22,564 nucleotides of DNA from an uncultured Muribaculaceae bacterium (GTDB taxonomy: Bacteria > Bacteroidota > Bacteroidia > Bacteroidales > Muribaculaceae): positions 1-22,564 of the forward strand of contig CAJUBM010000038.1 of NCBI GenBank assembly GCA_910584735.1, given 5' to 3'. This document shows positions 15,017-22,477 of the stretch, one piece after another. Numbering within the stretch: the first letter of the stretch is position 1; every line of letters starts with the position of its first letter. The notes under the pieces are model-generated. The model worked only from the letters and a program-made list of their open reading frames with translations. It did not search any database and was not told the origin of the DNA. The position numbers and the translations under genes are program-made.

Positions 15017-17800
15017 TCAGAAACGCACACCCACGTTGAAGTAGACCTTCACGCCCTGTGCGTACTGGTACTTGGTGGGATAAGCCTTGGGGTTATATTT
15101 CTTGGTGTCTACGCGGCTCTGCTGAAACGCGTTTGTAACCAGGTTCTTGTTGTTGAGGATATTCGACACCGAAAGGTTGAAGTTCAGGCCGAGGCTGCGG
15201 TTGAAGTATATGCTCTTGCCGATTGATGCGTTAAGCACCCAGTTGCAGGGAAGTTTCTCCTGTGTGGCGAAAGCGTCAACGATAGCTTCTACCTCCTCAT
15301 ACGTGTTGGCAACGGTCCAGATGCCGGGCATCTCCTCGTGGTAGGGGTAGGCCAGCTGCACGTAGTAGTCGCCCATCCATGTGGCGTTGACGTTGAAGTA
15401 CCAGTTTTTGGGAGCGGCATAGTCGAGAGCTATATTCATTGCTGCCTGCGGAGTAGACGAACAGAAGTAATTCTTGAGGAACACCTGTTTCGACTGCGGG
15501 TCGCTGAGTTCGTTCTCTGCCGAGCGTGTGCCCCACGGATTGTTCTTATACTGGTAACGGGCATATGTACCGGCCACAGAGGCTGTAAGGGAAGGGAGAA
15601 TCTTATAGGCCATGCCGAGTTCCACGCCTTTGTACTGGCGGTGAACATCGCTCAGGGCGAAGTTCACGAAAGTGTTGAGGGTCTCGTCATAGAATCCCAT
15701 ACGCTCGATAGCGCCGGTTATGTCGGTATAGAACACCCCGACCGTACCACGGAAACGGCGGTAGTTCCATGAATATGAAGCATCGGCAGAGAATACACGC
15801 TGCGACTTGAGATTGTCTACAGTCGTGTCCTTTATACGCGGCGAGATGTAAACATCCTTGATAAGGGGAGCCTGTGTGCCATACTGGGCCTGGATGGTAA
15901 AGAAATTACGTCCGTCCAACTTATAGGTAGCACCCACCTTGGCTGCGGCATTGTCGAAATGATAGGTCTTCGACTTGCCGAGCGAGTTCTGCGGCGCACG
16001 GCCGTTACGCATGTGGCCGAAACGATAGAACTGCTCATAGCTCATTGTCAGACCCCAGTTAACATCCCAGTGGGCCGAGTTGAACTGGTTCTGGAGGAAG
16101 GCGGTAGCCTTCAGGGCATGGATATTGTAGTCGTAGCCGAAACGCTCACCTTCGGTAACACGGCGGTTGGGGTCGTTAAGGTCGTTCTGCATTATATCTG
16201 CCGAAGCCAGAGGGTTGTTGATGTCGCGATCAGAGAACGGATCCACGTCAAGCCAGTATGCCCCCCCCAGTAAGTCCTTGACAGTCATATAGTCGGCAGT
16301 CTTGGTATAGTTAAAATTCAGACCGGCCTGAAGAGTAAGGTTGTCATTCAGACGGCGGTTCAGCACCGAGTTGGCGATGAAGTTGAACTGGTTGGAGTGT
16401 TCCCACTGCTGCATATATGTCGAACCTACCTGGTCCTCGGCAGGTTTGCCGATATTTGACTGGTTGTTAAGGAAGTTAATCTGATAGAAACGATCCCAGT
16501 TCATCTGGCGTATGCCGTCTGTATCATGTTCCCACATCTCCGTGTAGTATTCGGCCATACCGGGAACCTCCTGATTATACTCCCAGTAGGACGGGAGGTT
16601 CTTATAATAGTCAGGCTTGGGGTCGTTGCCCTTAAAATAGTTCAGACGGGTGCGGGCGAAGTTAATCCAACGGAAGGCCACGCCGGTATTAAGGGTGGTT
16701 TTCTCATCCTTGTAAAGCCAGTTGAGCATCACCGTGGGGTCAAACTTACGGCGTATATTGTCGGAACGTTTCTTACCGTCCTGCCATCCCCACGAAGGAT
16801 TGTACAGATTTGACCCTACCAGGTCGTAAGCCTCCTGTACCGTGGCGCGTGCATTGGCATACTCCATCGGAGCGCCCCATGTGGTAAGCGTAAGCGAGTT
16901 GTTCTTATTGAGAATCTTCTGCAGGGACAGGAAGTAACCGGCCGCATTGTAGAAAGTGCCGTCCACGATTCCCTCATCGGAATAACGCCCGATGGCCGAC
17001 ACCGTCAGCGCCCAGCCCTGGGGATTGACGCCGGTGGAGTAGGTGGCCATCGCACGGGCATAATAGTTTGAGTTCGTATAGCTCAGAGACCCGTTGAATC
17101 CCGGGGAATAATTCTCAGCCAACGTATTGAAGTTCTGCGAACCGCCTATAGCCGAGAAACCGTAGGCTGCAGCACCCAGTCCCATAGTGGCGGTGTTGTT
17201 GCGGAACGCACGAGAGGTCATACCGCCTAACTGCGAGAAAGTGAAGCCGCCGCGCACCAGATCGTTCATCAACATACCGTTGATATATGTTTCCTGCTGC
17301 TCCTGGCGGTAACCGCGATAGTTGCTGTAGAGAGGCTGGAGGCCGTAACGCACGAACTTATAATAGATATTGTCGTTCGAGCCGGAAAGGGCGGTAACGG
17401 CCTGCGAGTTCCCCTCCTCATCCTCAAGAAGAGACTCGTCAAAAGCCATCTCCATGGCATATTCATCAGCAAGGGCCTCACCGATAGCCTGCTCGGTAGC
17501 CAGCGCCACATCGAGCGGTGTTGTCTGGCCGTTGTAAAGACGCACCTGCAACGCATCGTTGCCATATCCATTGGCAGATACATTCACTACCGTCTCCCCC
17601 GGAAGAGCATTGGAGATACGGAAATCGCCGGCGGGACCGGTGACTACTGAGATGTTCTGGCCTGGGATTGTTACGGTGGCTCCCGATACCGGCGCCCCGG
17701 TGTCGGCATCCACGACAGATCCCGTAACCACGGCCGTCTGCGCCGACACACCCGTAACGGCGGCTGACATCAACAGCGGTAGAATCACTTTGAATCTCAT
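15017..17800 (-). CDS. TonB-dependent outer-membrane receptor (non-SusC type)
   Basis: A 927-residue outer-membrane transporter. A signal peptide (about 1-20, ending VSAQ) is followed by a carboxypeptidase-regulatory-like beta-sandwich (about 23-105; VTGSVVDADTGAPVSGATV). An acidic linker then leads to a divergent plug with a repeat-like RGYRQEQQETYINGMLMNDL and a Gly-rich GLGAAAYGFSAIGGSQNF. The beta-barrel fills the rest and ends in VKVYFNVGVRF with the C-terminal Phe needed for outer-membrane insertion. Barrel segments such as STGVNPQGWALTVSAIGRY and NPSWGWQDGKKR are typical of a Bacteroidetes receptor branch that does not pair with SusD. No canonical SusC Ton box or STN domain is seen. 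It heads the operon with the two OB-fold lipoproteins, which suggests import of a captured ligand. Substrate unknown. Confidence 0.88.
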   Translation of the reverse strand: MRFKVILPLLMSAAVTGVSAQTAVVTGSVVDADTGAPVSGATVTIPGQNISVVTGPAGDFRISNALPGETVVNVSANGYGNDALQVRLYNGQTTPLDVALATEQAIGEALADEYAMEMAFDESLLEDEEGNSQAVTALSGSNDNIYYKFVRYGLQPLYSNYRGYRQEQQETYINGMLMNDLVRGGFTFSQLGGMTSRAFRNNTATMGLGAAAYGFSAIGGSQNFNTLAENYSPGFNGSLSYTNSNYYARAMATYSTGVNPQGWALTVSAIGRYSDEGIVDGTFYNAAGYFLSLQKILNKNNSLTLTTWGAPMEYANARATVQEAYDLVGSNLYNPSWGWQDGKKRSDNIRRKFDPTVMLNWLYKDEKTTLNTGVAFRWINFARTRLNYFKGNDPKPDYYKNLPSYWEYNQEVPGMAEYYTEMWEHDTDGIRQMNWDRFYQINFLNNQSNIGKPAEDQVGSTYMQQWEHSNQFNFIANSVLNRRLNDNLTLQAGLNFNYTKTADYMTVKDLLGGAYWLDVDPFSDRDINNPLASADIMQNDLNDPNRRVTEGERFGYDYNIHALKATAFLQNQFNSAHWDVNWGLTMSYEQFYRFGHMRNGRAPQNSLGKSKTYHFDNAAAKVGATYKLDGRNFFTIQAQYGTQAPLIKDVYISPRIKDTTVDNLKSQRVFSADASYSWNYRRFRGTVGVFYTDITGAIERMGFYDETLNTFVNFALSDVHRQYKGVELGMAYKILPSLTASVAGTYARYQYKNNPWGTRSAENELSDPQSKQVFLKNYFCSSTPQAAMNIALDYAAPKNWYFNVNATWMGDYYVQLAYPYHEEMPGIWTVANTYEEVEAIVDAFATQEKLPCNWVLNASIGKSIYFNRSLGLNFNLSVSNILNNKNLVTNAFQQSRVDTKKYNPKAYPTKYQYAQGVKVYFNVGVRF

Positions 17801-17881
17801 ATCAATTAATTTTAATTAGTTTCAAGGCTGATATTAAGGCTATTATCCCAAATCCATTGCTTTTCGGACAGGGTTAGCGGA

Positions 17882-17913
17882 CAAAGATAGCTAAAAAAGG
17901 TGAGATAACCACA
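17882..17913 (-). promoter_or_regulatory. Putative promoter of the TonB receptor operon
   Basis: On the minus strand TATCTTTG (17882-17889) matches TAnnTTTG, with TGTG (17910-17913), one mismatch from TTTG, 20 bases upstream. A start near 17875 would leave a leader of about 75 bases that is AT-rich next to the ATG (TAATTAAAATTAATTG). Repeat copy D begins about 55 bases upstream of this promoter. The remaining bases of the gene-free stretch 17801-18179 hold only the repeats listed separately. Confidence 0.5.
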
Positions 17914-17966
17914 TCCGCCGCCATTTTTAACCAACTCCAAATTCATGAATCTGTATCGCCATTTTC

Positions 17967-18100
17967 TTATCCGAGTAACTTTATAGTGGCGCCGGATCTC
18001 CGGGACGGCAGGCCACCCGAAAAACAAAAGCCGTAGTTAGCAATGTAATTTTCGGCTCCGCCTCTCCGGGTGGCCTGCCGTCCCGGAGGTCCGGCGCCAC
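17967..18100. repeat. Composite inverted REP-like unit (copies D and E) with conserved interior
   Basis: Copy D (17986-18016, minus orientation) and copy E (18070-18100, plus orientation) face each other in the opposite arrangement to the pair at 10733-10857: the tails point outwards and the CTCCGCCTC heads inwards. Copy D differs from the other cores by one base, in the predicted loop. Its outer tail (17967-17985) is the reverse complement of the tail after copy A, minus one base. The interior between D and E contains ACAAAAGCCGTAGTTAGCAA and then CGGCTCCGC, closely matching the bases after copy F at the right end of the window. The unit lies between the endonuclease stop and the TonB receptor promoter, where no T-tailed terminator was found. 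Confidence 0.9.
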
Positions 18101-18136
18101 TAACATCCGATGTCACAAAAGTTACTAATTTTAATA

Positions 18137-18158
18137 TTAAAAAGTTACCTCGGATAAT
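18137..18158 (+). repeat. Orphan repeat tail without hairpin core
   Basis: This stretch contains AAAAAGTTACCTCGGATAAT, the same tail that directly follows the core in copy A, but here it is 37 bases past the end of core E and about 20 bases before the endonuclease stop codon. An AT-rich stretch lies between core and tail. It may be the displaced tail of copy E or a remnant of another unit. Confidence 0.7.
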
Positions 18159-18179
18159 CAGGTCGAAAGTGAATTAGGG

Positions 18180-19874
18180 CTATTCGCAGACAACCGCCTT
18201 CACAGGAGCGGGATGCTGGTCGGTAATGAGCAGATAGACGCCTACAGGCAGGGTGATAACCGTGCCGTTGTCAACGCTCTCAAGCGCATGCACTAACCGT
18301 CCTGACATATCAAACACGCGCAGGTTTGAATGAGACGCGCCGCAGACTACGCGCAATCCCGAAGGTTCGTAAACAACACCAAGAGGTACATCCGTACCGA
18401 CATTGCCCAGCCCCGAGCCGAACTCTACAGTTATCTCGTTGGTCTGTGCCGAATAATATCCAAGGCGACATGAGCGCACATGATAGCTCTCGGCCGTTCC
18501 CGGCTCATGGTCTACTACCGCAAGATGATTCTCTTCAGCCACCTCATCAACCTGGCGGGGAGTGCCGCCGGGGGTAACGATGGTACGCGTCACAACATAG
18601 TAGTCAACCACATCCTCCTGTCCGCCCTGGGCCGGAATCTCCCAGTTCGCAGTATATCCTTCGGGGGTTATGTCTGTAGCCGGAAGGGCCACAAAATCAT
18701 GCAGCACCGGCACATCCACGCACTCACCGCGCAGAGTTACACCACGCGAACCACCGTCCGAATAGTCCGACACTATCAGCCTTGCTTCGTGTATGCCTTT
18801 CGTTGTAGGCCTATACTTTATCTTTACCCAAACTCCCTCGGGAGCGTTAATTGCCGATGGTATAACCTGGGTAGCCTCGGGGACAAACATCGCGGCATCC
18901 TTCCCGGTCACGGTAAGTTGCACGTTATAGCGTATATTCTCCCCTCGGAACTGGAGCGAAGCCTCACCGCTATTCCCTTCGGCCACCTGACCGAAATCAA
19001 GCGACATCCCCTGCACAGGCGTGATGAGCACGGGGTCTCCTATAGGCTGGGAGGGAGTAGACGGATTGAACGCCTGACCTTTCTTGTTGCCCCAGAGATA
19101 TTCCGGCAGATCTTTGAAATCGATAAACGGATTGCGGTTGGCCTGAACACGGTAAACCTGCTCATTCCTGTCAAGCTCTTTCTGACTCGGCGGATCCTCG
19201 CGGTTCCATTTCAGCAACAGGTCGATAGACCAGGTATTGAGCGTAGGATAGGTGTTATTGTTCACCATATACGTGTAGCTCCAATGTAGATTCTGGTAGC
19301 AACACACCATATAGAAATATGTACGTGCGAAGTCACCCTTATATTCGTCATCGGGTTCGAACACCTGGCGGCATCCTCCCCCCTGGCCGGCCACCGGGGT
19401 ACCCACACGGGTTATTCCGTTGTCAAACGAAGCGTTCTGCACCTCACCCAGCGGATAGTTGCTCTTGGCCATATTGGCCGCCGCCTCCGAGGGGTAGAGA
19501 TGGTTCAGATCCACATAAGCCGGGGTATTCTGCGACCCACCCCACCAGCTTTTAGGAAAGGCATGTTCGCGGTTAAGCCCACGGAACGTATTGGTGTAAA
19601 GCGGTATATCGGAATACATATCCCACCACTGCCCATATTTATCATTTCCCGGTGGGTACACGTCCGTACGCCGGAAATAGTCGGGCAGATTCTGATAGCT
19701 CGACACCTCGGTATGGTTGTAAAGAAGCGTATGCAGCGCGTTCTTCAAATCAGCCTCACGCTTACCCGCCAGGCTGGAATAATACCCTGCCGGCACATCT
19801 GCCATCGTCCCGAATGTCACGGCACATGCACAGACAGCCGCAACCATCCCTCTTTTTATCGGAAAGTCTCTCAT
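18180..19874 (-). CDS. Secreted endonuclease I (EndA/NucM family) with Ig-like, FN3 and type IX-like sorting domains
   Basis: A 564-residue secreted nuclease that should cut DNA, possibly also RNA, without sequence preference. A signal peptide (about 1-25) is followed by the Endonuclease_1 domain (about 28-270). It has the catalytic LNREHAFPKSWWG (His104, preceding Glu103), DLNHLYPSEAAANMAKSNYPLG and FEPDDEYKGDFARTYFYM, matching the beta-beta-alpha metal nuclease family. Next come an Ig/DUF1573-like beta domain (about 290-388), an FN3-like domain (about 390-480) and a C-terminal segment LRVFDMSGRLVHAL...LPVGVYLLI resembling a type A T9SS sorting domain. Plain EndA-type enzymes end after the nuclease domain, so about half of this protein is accessory. 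It lies upstream of the TonB receptor operon on the same strand, separated by 379 bases. Confidence 0.9.
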   Translation of the reverse strand: MRDFPIKRGMVAAVCACAVTFGTMADVPAGYYSSLAGKREADLKNALHTLLYNHTEVSSYQNLPDYFRRTDVYPPGNDKYGQWWDMYSDIPLYTNTFRGLNREHAFPKSWWGGSQNTPAYVDLNHLYPSEAAANMAKSNYPLGEVQNASFDNGITRVGTPVAGQGGGCRQVFEPDDEYKGDFARTYFYMVCCYQNLHWSYTYMVNNNTYPTLNTWSIDLLLKWNREDPPSQKELDRNEQVYRVQANRNPFIDFKDLPEYLWGNKKGQAFNPSTPSQPIGDPVLITPVQGMSLDFGQVAEGNSGEASLQFRGENIRYNVQLTVTGKDAAMFVPEATQVIPSAINAPEGVWVKIKYRPTTKGIHEARLIVSDYSDGGSRGVTLRGECVDVPVLHDFVALPATDITPEGYTANWEIPAQGGQEDVVDYYVVTRTIVTPGGTPRQVDEVAEENHLAVVDHEPGTAESYHVRSCRLGYYSAQTNEITVEFGSGLGNVGTDVPLGVVYEPSGLRVVCGASHSNLRVFDMSGRLVHALESVDNGTVITLPVGVYLLITDQHPAPVKAVVCE

Positions 19875-19946
19875 AAGTTCACATAGTTTGTACTATACAG
19901 ACAACAAGTAACAAAGCTCCCTTGACGCACATTGTATAAATTTTAA

Positions 19947-19954
19947 CAAATTTA
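19947..19954 (-). promoter_or_regulatory. Possible -7 box of the endonuclease gene
   Basis: TAAATTTG on the minus strand fits TAnnTTTG and would give a leader of about 65 bases. A second identical box lies at 19980-19987. Neither has a clear -33 element at 19-21 bases, so the choice is uncertain. A dedicated promoter is expected because a terminator closes the upstream gene. Confidence 0.33.
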
Positions 19955-20021
19955 ACCCTTGCGTCACTCATAGTCCCCGCAAATTTAACACATTCCCTCC
20001 GATTTATTCGCAAAAAAGGCG

Positions 20022-20059
20022 TCCAATCCGATACCGAACTGGACACCTTAATATGTATT
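20022..20059 (-). terminator. Intrinsic terminator of the 742-residue secreted protein gene
   Basis: On the minus strand, AAGGTGTCCA (20050-20059) pairs with TGGACGCCTT (20026-20035), ten pairs with one G-T wobble, around a 14-base loop. The stem's final T's continue into a run of six Ts ending at 20022. It starts ten bases after the stop codon at 20069, so the secreted protein and the endonuclease are probably separate transcripts. Confidence 0.88.
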
Positions 20060-20068
20060 ACAAAATAC

Positions 20069-22297
20069 TTATCTGATTGCCACGCGGAAGACGGACTCTC
20101 CGGCGCGAACTAAGTACATCCCATCCGGGAGAGGTAGAAAGAGTGAGTCGGCATCGGAGGCGGGTATATTATGGAGTAGGATGCCGTTCATAGCATATAC
20201 CTGCACACTACAGCCATGCAGACCGGAGAGACGGATTGCGCCTGTCAATATTTCAACAGAGGGAGCAACGCCCTCAACCTCAGACAATGCATCGTCACCG
20301 GCATGGTCTACCGAAATCGAGTGGAGGAATAAATCATCGTATGATTCCGCCAAGGCTAATGAATGGATGCCGAGATGGTACATGCCGTCGGCCTCGGGGG
20401 TAAAGAGTGCTTCGAAATCCACTGTTTCGGGCCGCTTGGCAATAAACTCGTTTATGTCGGAGAGCGTATATTCATTCATAGCTTCGCGCGTCGGAGCAGA
20501 CCCGGCCTTTAACACGAAGCGGGCATTGGATGCCTCGTTATTGTTTGAAACGGTAACTTTCACCCTGTATTTCTTTCCTCCCTCGAACCTTACGGCGGGG
20601 GTTATGAGAATATCATCATCGGCAACACGGCCATTCCCCACATGTGCTGCTTGCAGGCCTGTATGGTATTCCCAATGATAGTAGTTATCGGGATTGGACT
20701 CCTTGGTAACAACCGTGAATTCGGCGAACTCATCGGCTGATTCAAAATCACATAGGTAGGGAATGGAGAACGAACCCAACGCTATGAAGTTTGAATTCTG
20801 GGGGAAGGACTGCATGCCGTGGTTGTCGGCCACCACGCTATAATGGTAGCGGGTATGCTCGGCAGGTGTTGCAAGAGTCTCGGTGAAAGACAGGGAGTTA
20901 TGCGACTGAGCAACTACTACTTCTTCCGGATAACGGACTATGCGGTAGGTCATCCCCTCTGTGTCGATATATCCGTTATGCTGCGACATGGAGGCCGGAG
21001 CCCAGGTAAGTGTCAGGGTATTCCCCTCTGCTTCAAGTTTCACATCCTGGGGAGACAGAGGTGTATCGAATCCTACATACGTGTCGGTTACCGCCATAGG
21101 ACTTTCATCTCCCGAAGCCGAGGCCAGCACTACGCCAAATGTGTATTGTCCGTTATCAGGTAAGGTAACCGGAGCCTTCACAGAACCTCCGAACTGGGTT
21201 TTACCTGTAGCAATCACTTCATAACTAACATCCGTATGGTCATATGGCCGGTAAGACACCTTATATGAAATCTCGCCAGTGGCATCTTTCCCGTCATAGG
21301 TCTTGGTCGGTGCTGTAAAGTTCAATGTCCCTGACAGATTGCCGCCATCGAACTCTGTAGCCAGATTGGTGGCCGGAGCCGGCGCCCCCTGGGCTGCCTG
21401 CGGCTCAAAGATAGCAAGCCCCTGCACCTGCTCCCCGCCGGGAAGAACATAAATCTTGGTAGCCTGGGCGGTCTGTGTGTCTATCGTGTAGAGAGCGGTC
21501 TCCTCCTCCGTGCATAAGAAATAATACATCAGTCCTGTTGCCGGGTCTATCGCCGCCGAACTGTTATACTCGGGGGTGAGGCCGGTCTGGCCTATGGCAT
21601 CGCGCTCTCCGCTGTTCTTATCCACAACATATAGGATACCCTCCTTCGTAAGGGCGAAAAGCTGTCCCTGCCCGTCAAAAGCCAGGCCGCTGAAACATTC
21701 AAAGAGATCACACACGGGGTGAACCATGGCATAATCATCCTTATACGTGGCCGGATCCATCCAGCCGAACACCAGCCGCTGACCCTTATAGTTCTCATCG
21801 GGATCGAAGAAACAGCCATATATACGGTCGGTGGCATTATCATAGGCCAAGTCGAAAGCCTGGCTCTCAAGCTGTCCTATACCGCCGTCCCATTCCCAGG
21901 TAGCTGTGTCGAACACCATGTTCGTCCAAATCTCCATGCCTAACATCGTCAGATACCACTGGCAATAATATTTTCCATCCTTCCCGGCTGTTCCTCCTCC
22001 CGTAGCCTGAGGCTTGTCGTTGAGCATCTCCAATGTCGGTTCGGTGGTAGATATACGGTAGATGCCCTGCTTGTTACCTGCATTGGAGGCATATATACAG
22101 CCTAACAGCTGCACTCCCCCGCCATCGGAGGACGCCGGGGAGGCAAGATTCAAGGATGATGTTTTGGATGGTTCTACGATATCCTTTACTTCCGGCTTTA
22201 TCTTAAAAGACAGGTTATTTCCGGCAAAGGCCACAGTCGAGGCTGACAGCAGCCACATTCCCGCAATAGAGAGAAGACGAGTAGCGGTTTTCTTCAT
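20069..22297 (-). CDS. Large secreted protein: propeller-like domain, FN3 repeats, jelly-roll domain, type IX-like C-terminus
   Basis: A 742-residue exported protein of unknown function. The ATG at 22297 is chosen, not an upstream in-frame start at 22399, because it gives a clean signal peptide (KKTATRLLSIAGMWLLSAS, cleavage near AFAG). Residues about 60-310 look like a beta-propeller of short strands with repeated patterns (FDLAYDNATDRIYGCFFD, GLAFDGQGQLFALTKEG, AAIDPATGLMYYFLC). Two FN3-like domains follow (about 325-425 and 430-525). A beta-sandwich starting IPYLCDFES is of the choice-of-anchor J/cleaved-adhesin type. The C-terminus (VQVYAMNGILLHNI...LPDGMYLVRAG) resembles a T9SS sorting domain. 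No catalytic motif is seen; cell-surface adhesion or ligand binding is a guess. It has its own promoter and terminator. Confidence 0.75.
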   Translation of the reverse strand: MKKTATRLLSIAGMWLLSASTVAFAGNNLSFKIKPEVKDIVEPSKTSSLNLASPASSDGGGVQLLGCIYASNAGNKQGIYRISTTEPTLEMLNDKPQATGGGTAGKDGKYYCQWYLTMLGMEIWTNMVFDTATWEWDGGIGQLESQAFDLAYDNATDRIYGCFFDPDENYKGQRLVFGWMDPATYKDDYAMVHPVCDLFECFSGLAFDGQGQLFALTKEGILYVVDKNSGERDAIGQTGLTPEYNSSAAIDPATGLMYYFLCTEEETALYTIDTQTAQATKIYVLPGGEQVQGLAIFEPQAAQGAPAPATNLATEFDGGNLSGTLNFTAPTKTYDGKDATGEISYKVSYRPYDHTDVSYEVIATGKTQFGGSVKAPVTLPDNGQYTFGVVLASASGDESPMAVTDTYVGFDTPLSPQDVKLEAEGNTLTLTWAPASMSQHNGYIDTEGMTYRIVRYPEEVVVAQSHNSLSFTETLATPAEHTRYHYSVVADNHGMQSFPQNSNFIALGSFSIPYLCDFESADEFAEFTVVTKESNPDNYYHWEYHTGLQAAHVGNGRVADDDILITPAVRFEGGKKYRVKVTVSNNNEASNARFVLKAGSAPTREAMNEYTLSDINEFIAKRPETVDFEALFTPEADGMYHLGIHSLALAESYDDLFLHSISVDHAGDDALSEVEGVAPSVEILTGAIRLSGLHGCSVQVYAMNGILLHNIPASDADSLFLPLPDGMYLVRAGESVFRVAIR

Positions 22298-22365
22298 GCT
22301 GATTAAAAGATTAAGAAATTTTCTATTACGCCGCGCCAAAACAAGGCACAGTGCTATTCCATCAG

Positions 22366-22396
22366 CAAAAATACACACTATTTTGCAAAACGCAAT
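22366..22396 (-). promoter_or_regulatory. Putative promoter of the large secreted protein gene
   Basis: On the minus strand TATTTTTG (22366-22373) matches TAnnTTTG, and ATTG (22393-22396), one mismatch from the -33 TTTG, lies 19 bases upstream. The leader would be about 60 bases. Placing transcription start here excludes the longer reading frame beginning at 22399 and supports the ATG at 22297. Confidence 0.5.
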
Positions 22397-22477
22397 CAAT
22401 ATTTGCTAAAAAATTATCCCATCACCATATTTCCCGCACACTTTTTAAACATCTCCATTCGCAGCAACTTTAATGAA

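Noticed and set aside
15017..17800. SusC/SusD-type glycan utilisation locus
   Set aside because: No SusD-like lipoprotein, glycoside hydrolase or hybrid two-component regulator is present, and the lipoproteins belong to DUF5689/DUF6359-like families.
17812..18027. Small minus-strand ORF before the TonB receptor
   Set aside because: It runs through the inverted repeat and the receptor leader, and its product looks random.
18480..19289. 269-residue plus-strand reading frame
   Set aside because: It is the opposite strand of the endonuclease gene, whose conserved motifs establish the real frame.
22298..22399. N-terminal extension of the large secreted protein
   Set aside because: It overlaps a good promoter box, and the internal ATG at 22297 begins a typical signal peptide.
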